The position numbers and the translations under genes are program-made. DNA of 62,000 bases from Glandiceps talaboti (lineage: Eukaryota > Hemichordata > Enteropneusta > Spengelidae). The notes beneath the pieces are model-generated. The model had not been told where the DNA came from. It saw only the letters and a program-made list of their open reading frames with translations, and did not search any database. The DNA lies in the NCBI RefSeq assembly GCF_964340395.1, contig NC_135560.1, positions 19,642,598-19,704,597 of the forward strand, read 5' to 3'. Shown in pieces: positions 25,301 to 38,765 of the stretch; position 1 is the first letter of the stretch, and every line of letters starts with the position of its first letter.

Positions 25301-28300
25301 TAAATATTGGTTGTTATTGGATACCGGTAACTCCAATATTGATAATTCCACTTACTTGTCTTCTGATGAGCAGCTCCTGATGGTGTGGAACCAAGACCAA
25401 ATAGTGAGGCAAAAAATCCTCTAGATTGTCCACCACCAGGTTGTGTTATGTTGTTCATTTCCGCATGAAATATATTGACATGTTGTTGTTGGAAAACAGT
25501 GATTCTTACATGCTGTAGACATCTTGGTTGGTATTTTTGTACAAAGTTGGTTAACCCAGCTAACAAACCTCTAGCACAGTCTTTAGGGGAGGTGCCATGA
25601 CTTCCTGTAAGTGTAATAACAAAGTTTGTCAAACTCATCATAATGTTCATAATTTTTTGTGGGTGGCATGTACGGTATGTAGGTGATTGTGTAACAGTTT
25701 GAATATGGTTTTCACACAGGTATGGAGTGATAGATGGACAATTAATCAATGAATGGCTTAAATTTATTAATAGATGGATGGATGGATGGATGGATGGATG
25801 GATAGATGGATGATGGATGAATGTATGCATGTATGTATGAATGAATGGATGGCTGTATGGGTGGATGGACGGACAGATGGATTGATTGACTGATGGCTGA
25901 TAATGGAAAAGATGCGTGGATGAAGGAATTAGTGGAGGATCATGATAGCTGACAGTTATGGATAGAATAAATCACAGAAAGTCTACTTTCACTTAAATGT
26001 ATATTTGACTATCCGGAACAGAACATCCTTTTGATTCAGGCTTTATGGAATTGTACTCATTTATTAATGATACAAAATACAAAACTCAATATTGTCAGAT
26101 ACAAAATACAAAACTTACATTCTCAGATACAAAAACCCTGTTATTATCTTAATTTTTGTAACTTTGAATGACCCATTTGTCAGTTCTTACCTGTACCAAT
26201 AGCAGGAAATGCAATTGACTGCATACCAGTCTTTTCAGCCATTTTGAGACATTTCAACACTGAGTCCTGCAGGTTTTGAGATGGTGGATTGACCACATGA
26301 TATACATTCTGACACTGGAGACTACCACCAACTAGAAAACAATACATAATAAATTCATACATTTGTATAAATTACATAATTTATATGATTTATATCCTGA
26401 AATGAATGAAATTAACTAATGACATGAAAATGATATTGTTGCTTTTATGTTACATTAAAATATAGTCATATCAAAGACTTTGATACTGACTTTGTTTTCC
26501 TCTTCTTTGAATTGTTTGATATATTTGCTGTAAACAACTCACCTGTCTTGACAACCGATCCTGCTGGTTGTGCAGTGTATTGTTGACATGCCTGTTTTAA
26601 CTGACTACCACCAGCAGCAAATAATGCCTTTGTCACTCCACCACCAGAACCTTTGAGGATACACAAAATAAAATAAGGTTCAAGTTTATATCTTCTAATA
26701 TTTTTGATAATTGTAATTTTTTTGTAAAAGTCATTTGTCTTTGTATGCCATGTTATGTGGTCCAATGAGTGAAACACCAAGCCTACATCATTTTAGCTGT
26801 AATGTCCCATGAGTGAAACACCAAGCCTACATCATTTTAGCTGTAATGTCCCATGAGTGAAACACCAAGCCTACATCATTTTAGCGGTAATGTCCCATGA
26901 GTGAAACACCAAGCCTACATCATTTTAGCTGTATAATGTCCCATGAGTGAAACACCAAGCCTACATCATTTTAGCTGTAATGTCCCATGAGTGAAACACC
27001 AAGCCTACATCATTTTAGCTGTAATGTCCCATGAGTGAAACACCAAGCCTACATCATTTTAGCTGTAATAAACCATGAGTGAAACACCAAGCCTACATCA
27101 TTTTAGCTGTAATAAAAATACAAATGAAAACTGGAAGATTTCAACAAAAACAAAATTCAAATCAAGAGGTTTCTGAAAAGTTCTGATTAGTTTTCACCCT
27201 GTCATTAGGTTAGTGTATGTGATAGATATTACCAGCACTAATTGATATTTCAACTCACCAATATTTTGACTAGTGCAATTCACAATAACATCGGTTGTTT
27301 CTTGTGTGATGTCTCCTTGTTGTACTTCTAGTGTGATCACACCACCAATTGTCATTCTCTGTTGTCCTGCTGACGGTGTAGTAATACTAGAATAAAACCC
27401 ACTACCTGTCCTTGATGCAAGTGATGCTGTCGGTGTAGGTACAGGTAGGCCTTGTTGTTGGGCAAGTTCTGTGTTGAATGCCTGGATAGTTGCTTGGTCA
27501 AATACCACAAAGTAAACAGTCTGAAATAATCCATGTAATAACAGATAATTCATATATGACAATTCTACTAATCAAATTATGTTTCAGATTATTGAAAATG
27601 TCATTGTTATGGAAACTTAGCATGGTGTATGAAATTGTTGATCATATACTACAGTGTTGGTAGATTCTTTTTGGATAAATTCTGTGATACAAAGTTTGCA
27701 AAGTCTACCTTACATTGGAATCATGTGACTTAAAGATTTCCTATTGGATATGAAGTTTGCAAAGTTCATCTTATATTGAAATCATGTGACTTAACAAAGC
27801 TTTCCTATTGGACATGAAGTTTGCAAAGTCCACATTGCCTTGGAATCATGTGACTTGACAAAACTTCCTATTGGATATGAAGTTGGTCATGTGACACAAC
27901 TAGAAACCTACCTACCTTAATGGAAGTATTTTGATGTTGTTGACTGAAGCGAATAACTTCTGAGTACATAGTTGATGCTACCACATCTCTAGGGTAGTGT
28001 AGGTTACCTGTACCAATAGCAGGAAAGGCCACTGAATCAAAGCCATCATTCTCTGCTTTCTGAAGACATTCTTTTACAATCCTGCTCACCTCCTAGTGAA
28101 AAAAACACATCATTAAATATGTTGTGTTATTACAATTGAATGTACAGTTTAAGTAAAAAAAGATCATCATATTGTTATCGGTATATTTCTAATCGAAAAT
28201 TGTTGAAAAGATTTTTAAAATTCACCCTACTAACTTAGCAAGGAGAAAAACATGTCTATGATATAATGGTTTGATCCAGTTGAGGGGGTTACAGCATGGT

Positions 28301-31300
28301 AACTGATGACTTGAAATAACTTACCAGTGAATGGTTTGATCCAGTTGAGGGGGTTACAGCATGGTAAATAGCTTGACACTGAATTGTACCTGCTGGGTCT
28401 GTCTCTACTATGGCTCCTTTACTGGCTCTACCCATTGCATTACAATACTATAATTAACATGAAAGAAACAACAACAAAATATTAACATACTCAGAGAATA
28501 TTTATTGAAATAAACAAGCATGAATTGAATTGTTTTGTATGCAAACATAATATCAATTTTCACTTTTATTGACTAACAGATCTAAATATCATAGTGAGCA
28601 AATCCTGAAGTGAATTTTTCTTCCTTTAAAAAAATACTTTTGTCAGAATATGAGAAATGACTTTCTGACCTTCAATATTTAAATTCTGATGTGTTTGAAG
28701 GGTAGAAATTGAATGAGGGGTAACACTGTTTCAAGTTTAAGAAATCTACTAACTAAAGTTGGTTGAGAGATCGAGTTACAGTAAAATGTTTACAAAGATG
28801 TTAACAGATTACTGGAACTGGTTTAAGTTTTTCCATAGAAAATTGAGGAAAGAAGGATGTGCAACTTTCTCATCCATTGTCTATGCGGTTTGTCTTCACC
28901 TTTGCTACAACAGTGATATAATCTATCAACAGCTACATAAACATTTTCATTCAGGGAAATAAATCTACTGTAAAAGTAATTATTAATACAACAATCTTTC
29001 AGGTACAATTTTGTTTATAGAATACAACTAATATCTTGACTATATGATTATTATTCAATAAAATGTATAATAAAGTAATACAAAGACATAATTGTATTGA
29101 TGTTGCTATCATATTCTGCTTATACCTGTTGTAGCTGTGGACCACCTGCTAGACCAAATGCATTGGCAACTCCACCACTCCCAATTAATTTGAGATCACT
29201 ACCACATGTATTGACCAACACATCAGCCTAGAATGGAGAAAAATCACTGAGATTAAGTTTGACTAGAGTGAAGTTTAGGGTTTGTTGAACAACTAGCAGA
29301 GATTTACAACAGGTTGGTATTTTGATAAGTTTTAGATATACTTAGTATTTTCACACACCTATTTTTTCATTGATCTGTAGACTCAGTGTAATTATTTCTG
29401 ATAAGAGCTAAACTAACTGTCCAATAATAATTCTGAGATTTTGATAAATAATTTGAATAAATTATATACACTTGTTATAGGTATAAGTACTTTCAATATT
29501 CTTATAGAAATGTGATTAAGATAATACAATATGGAGAATTTCATGGAAAATCTAGTAAATGTAGAACCAACATCTTCATCATTCTGTTAATATTTGTAGT
29601 GAAAGCTGATTGTTAACAATAATGTCACTACACCGTACCTGTTCTTGGGTAATGTCTCCTTGTTTAAGTATAATATCAATTCCTTCTTGTGTGGTTAGTT
29701 TATCAGGGTTTCTTCTTGGTCTGGATGTAAAGCTACTGCTAAGACGATGACTACTTCTTCTTCTAATTGGAAAAGAAAACATAAATTATTATCAAATCTA
29801 GTAATGGAATATTTGGTTTGTGAAATTAATCTCAGTAAATACTTAAAGTCTGCCAACAATGACTAATAAATCAAAGTAATATAACTGATAACAAATGTTT
29901 GTCTACATAAAACTCTGTAGACTGATAGATTCACCATTGTTGGCACTCTCACTGCTCTTGGCAGTGATAAACTAAAACAGTGATTAAAAGAGTGCATACA
30001 ACTTCCAATTTTTCAGTGTAGAAACTCTTAATCATGCGAAGGATTGTAATTTTCTAATTTCTTTATTTCCATAACAGTAAAAAAAATTTACTACGAACAT
30101 TTATTATATCTTGATGTTTTCTATATTTGTAAATATTTTTTAAAAGTAAACAAATACAAGAAAACAAACCAGATATTTGTAGTCAATGAAAGAAAATATA
30201 TTGGAAATCAAATAGTTCTCAGTAGTCACATGGTCACTTGTGAGAATTTGGATCTAATTCTATCAATATAACATCAAACTAGAGAGTGTTGCCAAGTTCA
30301 ACGATAATTTCGTACCTTGGGGATGGCACTGGACTCGATGGTGGAGAACGTGAAGGCCTGTAGGGCTGAACAGAATAAGAAGACAATATTTTATAAAATT
30401 ATCTGGTTTTACATTTAAATGCAGGAGTTGACACATAAGTTTGATATCATTCCTGCCTGCATAAATGTACCAGGTCAATGCAAACACTTGCTATAAAAAT
30501 TAATTCCGATATTTAGGCATTCATTATGTACACCTAGTAAAGTAGTAAAATATATCAAAGTGTGTAAAAATTTTATTTGGGGGATAAATTTGACAAAATT
30601 GTATGTTTCTGTGACTATTTTCTCTGGTAAATGTAATTGAAAGTGACCGCTACATGTTGTAAAGTATGAATTACTTATCACAGAAGATATGGACACCATA
30701 CATAACTGACAAGTACTTTCAAACCTGGATTTACATATATTGAAGCTAACCTTTTCACACCCCTGGTTTCGCAACACCTCCAGCAAATTTGGATCATTTT
30801 GTCAGACACTTAAAAGAAGGACAGGTGATTTGTGTGAAACATGTCTGACTTTTAATCAAAAAGTGAAATAAGAGAACTTGTGTATGAATTACTTGCCGTT
30901 TAATAAATCATACATGCTTTGTTTTGTAAGTTTCTGTGAGTTGTTAAATCACAGCCATTTTGTCTTACCTGATACACAGCAGGTACACCATCACCACCAT
31001 CAGTTACTGCAGCAGCAGCAACATCAGCACCTTGAGTATTCTCTATCTCAATAGCACAGCAATGGTCTTTCTCCACCATACTTAGCCAACGTGTAGTCTT
31101 AGCATCACCTTGTAGAATAAACTTCCTAATTCCTACATACAATGTTAAAATAATAAATTTATGTAATCAATGGGATAATGATTTACTTTGATGTAATAAT
31201 TTGACAAACGTTCCACAAAATGACAATTCCAAGTATTATCTGAAAATGATGCCATTGTTTGATAACTTTTTGAGGCTATGTCTCTACATCTGGAAGTAAT

Positions 31301-34300
31301 GATTGAGAAGTAGAAACAGAATTAAATAATAAATACATTATTAAATAATATTAATAACTTAATATTGCATTCTGAACTGTAACAGGACTTTCAGAATTTT
31401 TAACAAACTTTTTTTATGTCCTTTGGAGCTCAAAACACATATTAACCACTTCTGATGTAATGCATTGTAATTTGGCTTTATTCTGACTGACTATTCATAC
31501 ATATGTTATAGGATAAAATCAATATACGATGAAAAAGTTGTTTTGCATATCACAGACTAAATGTCATTTAATATAAGGTAGATTTTCTATACTTAGTCTC
31601 TATTACACAACTTCTTTCCAATGGCACTGCAACACACCTAACCTAACGTTAGTATGAAAAGCATGTGATGATCTTTCAAGAAAGCATAAAGGCAAAAAAA
31701 AGAAGAAGAAAGAGTTGTTTCTGGTCAGGACAGTTCGTCTACAATTGTACGATGACACTTTTTTTTTTTTAAAAAGTCACAACATACCTGTCACTCAGTC
31801 TACTATTTATGGCAGTTACTGTTCTTTTTATTTAGTACTTTAGAGCAAGTGTGTATGTGGGGCAGATGTCATGTGCTTGTTCATGATTGGCTCTGCAGTT
31901 GTGTTCACTGAAGTAGGGAGGGTTATATTTGTGTTTCCCCTCGTATCTGCAGACTGCATGGGCTGGACAAACACAAAAAAAAGACCGACGTGGGGGTATT
32001 TAAGTGATGCACACGCTGACCAGATACAATTCTTTCTTTTTATTTGCCTTATAAATAAAACTTTCCTTACCTGGTTTGTCGATGGTCTTTTTCTGAGTAA
32101 TAAAAGAACTCAAGATAGCATTAGTAGAAGTTTTAGCATTGACCATTCCGGTAGCAGTTCCACTGATTTGGACACCATTGGGATGTGGCTGAAATGCCAC
32201 TTTGTGTTTTTGCAGACCTTTCACGGTATCAGCAATGAAGTCTTGATGGTGTGAAAACAGAAGTTGTATGACTGTTGATGGTGCTGACAATACTGTTGTG
32301 TGGATAGCATTGGTTTTCATGAACCTTTCAATCTCGTTCACTACAACTGGAACTGTGTCCTGTGTACCAATCACACTGATGACTGGATTGGTTTGAAGAT
32401 TCTCCACTTTAATATTGATGAGTTGCTGACTTTCAAATCGACTTATCAGTTCTGGCAGCTCTGTGTCGTCGAGTAATGGTAACCATTCAGGTTCCAATTG
32501 TAGTTGGTCTTGTATGACAACTCTATCAATGAAACCAGTGGCGATATCACAGTCCTTCTTAGACTTTGCAGTAATTTGTACAGCACCATTTTGAAATGAA
32601 ATTACAGCTTTGCACTTCTGTTCCAAACAGGCTGTAATGTAGTCCTGTCCTCTCTTCATTACTTGGTAAATTTCTCGTGCCACTTTCAATTCTCGTTCGT
32701 GTACATTAGCTAAAGTTTCAAAAATCTGTAATTTCATTTCTGTCACAGTAGAAGACTGTCCTCGGAACTTGATTTCTCTTGTATTAGGATCTATATTGAC
32801 TTCAAGATCTGCCTGTCTTGGTAAATGCAATGACTGTAATAAATACAATTTTTCTCTTTTGAGATTTCCACATTTATCATTCACAATGGTGGCCTCCAGC
32901 TTCATTTTCTCTTCAATCTCCTTAACAACCCTTTGGTAGACATCTATTGCCATGGTAACAGCTACAGTACATCCAATGAATGAGAGTGTATGATTTTTAT
33001 CATCTTTAAGTATCAGTAGTTCTGATTGGCTGGCCAAGTCAGAAAGTTCTTGCATTCTGTCACTAAGTTTTGGCCACACGTCATGTGCTGTTTTAGTTTC
33101 TTTTGAATCAAATCCTTCCAGTAATTGTTGCGTTGTTTCTTGTACTAAACTTGGCCACTGTTTCACCAACATCTGAATGTGTGGCATATCGGTTGTCAAT
33201 GTTGGAATAATTCTAACCTGACCTTGGGTATTATGAGTCCAATCAATTGCAGCATTAATGTCAGTCAGCTTATCATCAAACACTTCACAGTGTGTACTGC
33301 TTTTTCTGATAAAGTCATTGATATTAGCATCTATTTCCATGGTAACAGAGTCAGGTATTTTGGGGATAAAGACTTCTTTTAAACTCTTTGGTGGTCCAAA
33401 CATCTCATAGTATGGTACAACTATCAATTTTGCAGAATTTAAGAGATGACTGTGATTGATTACATTATCAACAACTGAAAAAAATAAAACAACAAAAATA
33501 ACTTTGTAAACAAGATTTACTTTCAAATATTGTCTAGATTTTAATGTATAACTAGTATTCAAAACTCCATATAAATATTTACCCCGTTTTACTATAATAT
33601 AAAACTGAAAGTTATTCATTAGCAAAGCAATTTTTGTTATCTGTCAAATATCATTAATTAAATACTATGTTTATAGGTTTTTTTTCTTTATTTTATTTTA
33701 TATCTGATAATTTATATACAGATAGAACTTAGCACTCACAATGCAAGTCAAACTTTGACTAGAACAGAAGATGGAGAAATTGCATTTTTTAATTCTTGGT
33801 ACCTGCAATATCATTTTACATCATCCTAGAGGGTCAAAATATCATTTTACATCATCCTAGAGGGTCAAAATAGAACATGAAGGTCGACTTATTCTCAGAC
33901 ACGCCTATAGTAATGCATGTGTAGCACGTGGAGTAGAAGGTATGGTATCAACCGAGAAATTGAATACCGCGGGTAGTTGTTGCTTTTATGACACACTTAG
34001 GTGACAGAATTCTATTGCAAGTACTGAGAATTAACTGTCTACACAACAAATATTTTCATCTAATTCAATGAAGCCTAATATAACATTTTCTCTGTGTTAT
34101 CAAAGTTGTACTTTTAACCACATCCACAATATTTCATCTACAACTCTAAAAATTATAACATCTCACCTTTGAAGTCTTCAAATTCAATAATTGCTGTGTT
34201 GGACTCAGAGTTCCATCTGACTTCCCTCACATCATCGCCATGACTGCGTGGGCTTTCAAAGTATAATTCTAATGTGTCTTCAGTAGTAACTTCATTCATC

Positions 34301-34445
34301 CCAGCGACTAAAATACGATTTGTCACTGGTACACTATAAAGCATCAAAGTCTGGCCTTCCAATTTCTTCTTTTCTGCTTTAGCTAGCATTCTTTCAAAAT
34401 CTAACATAAATATGTGAAATAATAATAATAAGACTATAATATCTG

Positions 34446-34500
<55 letters not shown>

Positions 34501-36225
34501 CAATACAATACCATACTTGTTTTCAGATATGTTTTTGTTTTATTTTATTTTCTGTTTTGTAGTTTATATGTTGTGTGTCTGGGCCATTGGATTAAGACTA
34601 GTTCCACTGAACTATTTCCATGGCCATCACCAGGGAGGGTGACCATGCAATATTAAATTATGTTTTTGTCATGTACACTTTCCCAGTCTAAGTTCTGTCA
34701 TCCTTTTTGGTGAAAATAAAATGAATTAAATTAATCATATCTAATCTGTGATGAGATGAACTGAGTTCTTCCACAGTCAGGTTTGGACCTTACAGCTGTC
34801 TATGATATTTCTTTTCAAGTCAGAATTATTTGTCTAGATACATTATATTGGCACCATTACATGATGGTGTCTTTAACAATATCCATCCATGGCAGGGTTA
34901 TACCTTGATTAAACACCATATTCATTCAATCAAATCAATCTTACAATTTCTCAAAGTAAGATGCAAAATATTATTGGTTCATTTTCCACGTTTACATCAG
35001 TTTTTACAGTAGGTGTTAAAGTTTGAAGTCAGAAGTGAAATCCTACTTACATGATTAAGGCATACAGTGTTGTTTAATTAATACTTGCATCACTGAGCAA
35101 AACTATGTTTTGGATTTTGATGCTACATAAATATTTCTAATAGATTGATTGATTGATCGATCGATCGATTGATTGGTCGATTGGTTGGTTGGTTGCTTGA
35201 TTGATTGATTGATTGATCGATCAATCGATTGATTGATTGATTGGTTGATTGATTGGTTGATTGGTTTATCAATGGATTATTGTATTTATTATCAAAGGTG
35301 GTGAAATAAAGGCCATGAAATATTCACCTGGAATTTCCTGAAATGTTACCATAGCAACACCTTCTTCAAGTCCATACTCTACTTGATTAACCTCACAGGA
35401 ACTGATGTTTTCCATGTATAGAAAGAGACAGTCTTCCGATGTAGTAGGAGATATATTCTGAGAGATGAGCAATCACAAGATAATAAATTTGAATATTATA
35501 CTTTAAAGTCATTTGTAAAATTTGCATACTAAATGTAGCTCTTGTCACCAAAAAAGACATAATGATCTGAGCTGAACATAAATATTGCTCAATATTGCAA
35601 AACTCAAACTTTTTAGTGTTCTGTGTGGTAGTAATTGATGAAACATAAAAAAAATATGACTGTAGAGTGTAGAAGCGTGACTCATAGCAGATAATACAAT
35701 TTCTTGTGCATGCTAGGTAGTACTTTCCTATTGCCTAATCTTAACTCCCTGGCAATACAGTCAGTCCACTGTTCGACATTCCTGCCAAAATTGTAAATAG
35801 TCTGAAAAAGTGTACATGTATAGGTACAGGGGAGCTACACAATTTTATGTCAGGTTGTAATTTTTTTTCATTTTCATTTTTTTCATCAAGTCTGTAAAAT
35901 AAGTCTACATTTTATATGTAAATCAGACTTTGCTTTTGAGCAACAAATTTCTAAAAAGTTTATAAAATATTATGTTACCTTAACTATAACTTTAGTTTCA
36001 TCTGTTGGTGGTAATGGTGGTGCAATCTGTACGTGTAAATTACAGTTGTTCAGTTGGTGTTTTTTCTTCAACACAGATTCAACAACTGAAAGACCAATAC
36101 AAATCAATTTTAATATTCACTTAATAACAATTTACTTACCGGTGAAATCTTTACAGCTATAGCATTAAATCAAAACTATGCTAACCCTTTGGATAGGTGA
36201 GCTTTATTTTGACATATGAATGGAT

Positions 36226-36322
<97 letters not shown>

Positions 36323-36387
36323 CACTCACACATGCACACACGAGCACACGCACATGCACGCACACACACACGCACACGCATGCGCGT

Positions 36388-36469
<82 letters not shown>

Positions 36470-37393
36470 TCTTGAAATGTGTGGCCGTGTCAAGTTTATG
36501 ACATGTTCTATTTCTTACATTTATCCAAAATTTAAAAAGGAACAAGATGCTCATGACTTTATCAAACATTGCCTACCAAATCAACCATATTTCTAAGCTT
36601 ACCTGTTGGATCTTCAAATGTGATGAAAGCCCTCTGTGAGGCTATTTCCACCTTTGTTACATTTCCTCCTCCACTTCTTTTACTCTCAAAATATAACTGT
36701 AATAACTCAGATGAGGTGTCATCACAGAAATTAGTAACTTCTATGGTATCTTCCACAACTTTATCTGATTCAGTGTCTGTCCCATCACTTGTTCTTTCTA
36801 ATTCATCTGGAATACTCTCGTTTCCATAGTAGCCATCATATCTAATACCTTCATCTGTGGACTGGATTCTACTACTATCATCATCGTCATCATCACTTTC
36901 TGAGGTAGGAGTTGAGGGGGTGGAGGGGGAGGGGGAGAGAGGAGGAGAACGGAAGGAACGAGGATATGGTACTCCAGGCAATATATTTACAGTGGGTTGA
37001 AATTGTGATGATTTCATCCAGGGAGGCTGGGGTGGTGTACTAATAGTTGGTTGTGATTGTGATGGTTTCAACCAGGGAGGCTGGGGTGGTGTACTAATAG
37101 TTGGTTGTGATTGTGATGGTCTCAACCTCAACACAGGTTCAGCTGGATAACTGTAGTGGTCTGTAAAAAAATATAACATTTCTTTAATCAAAATAATATA
37201 TATCATGGGAACAATGATCTGAATACTATACTTTAAATCACACTAAAAATCATCATTATCATCATCATCATCATCATCGTCATCATCATTGTCATCAATA
37301 TCATCATCATTGTCATCGTCGCCGTCGTCACCACTGCTACCACTGCCATCATTGTCATCGTCATTGTCGTCATCGTCATCATCGTCGTCATCG

Positions 37394-37430
<37 letters not shown>

Positions 37431-38721
37431 CATCATCATCAAAATCATCGTCATCATCATCATCATCATCATCCTCATCATCATCAAAATCATCATCATC
37501 ATCATCATCCTCATCATCATCAAAATCATCGTCATCATCATCATCATCAACATCATCGTCGTCACTATCATTGTTATCACATATACCTCATAATCTACTA
37601 ATCCCCTCCCCTGACCTGTATATCATACCTTGAGGTGAAAAGCCGTCTTCTTGTACAGTAGCCTGTACATCATTTCCTTTTGTACAATGTGCATATGCAT
37701 TATCTCCAAGTGTACTTTCCATGTGTGGAAAATATGGAGCAAATCTCTCTACAGGATCTTCATGTGTATCCTCTTCTGGCTTCGGAAATTGGAAGGGAAT
37801 TCGTCCACTCATTGACTGTGCATATGATCTGAAGAAACTAAAATCTTTAACAGGTTCGTCAAATGCAAAAGTTTGCTCTTCTTCAGTATATGGCACATCT
37901 TGAATGTCACCATGTGTGTGCATATCTTCAGTGGTGCCTGCATCTTGTTTTGTTTCAATCCCAGGGTTCATTGCACTCACAAGCTTTTCATGTCCTGTAT
38001 CTTGTTTTGTTTCAATCCCAGGGCCCATTGCACTCACTTTGTTGTCATGTGATTTGTCAAAGTCATGTGATCCTGTTTTGTTTCCATCTTCCAAGAATAC
38101 ATCATTAATATCATTTGTATTGCTGCTTTTTTCTCTACTGTTGTCATGATGATCATCAATTTCATTGTCTTCTTCATCAGTGGCAGTCATCATATATTTA
38201 TCCTCATCTTCGCTATCTTTCTTCCATGTTATGCCTTTGTCTTCCTTCTCATCCTCTGACTGCTCTTTGTTATCATAACTATGTCCATGACCACCGTCAT
38301 CATTATCATCATCATTCCGGGAATCCTCTATCTCTCTGCTCTCTCCATCATCTTTATGGAATTTGTCATCACTATCCTTATCACCATTACCATTATCATC
38401 CTCATCATCATCATCATCATCATCTTCATCATCTGTAGACATCACAAATGCTGCAACATTCTCAATGTATTTATTCTCACTCCCATTACTGGTATCATCA
38501 ACTTTGCTATTAGTCACTTCTAAATCTTGGATTTCCTTTCTGTTATCCATTATAACTTTTTCCTCTGTTTCACTGAGTTGTGTTTGTTGTTGCAATTGCC
38601 AATTCTCTGATTGTCTCAGAGGTTGTGACTGGGCTTGTACATGTGTCTGTGTCACTGATTGTGTGTGGGGTTGTGACAACAGTTCTGTTTGTATATGTTG
38701 TGATGCTTCAGTATGTCCTAG

Positions 38722-38765
<44 letters not shown>

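Noticed and set aside
26757-27112. CRISPR-like array of regularly spaced repeats
   Set aside because: Units are contiguous and nearly identical with no unique spacers, and the DNA is eukaryotic. The same holds for the arrays at 9212, 53097, 57297 and 60718.
36181-36596. HTHT and VCVC ORFs
   Set aside because: Dinucleotide CA repeat read in open frames.
37233-37633. Poly-Ser and poly-Met ORFs
   Set aside because: Frames through the intronic ATC tract; the flanking exons join cleanly without it.
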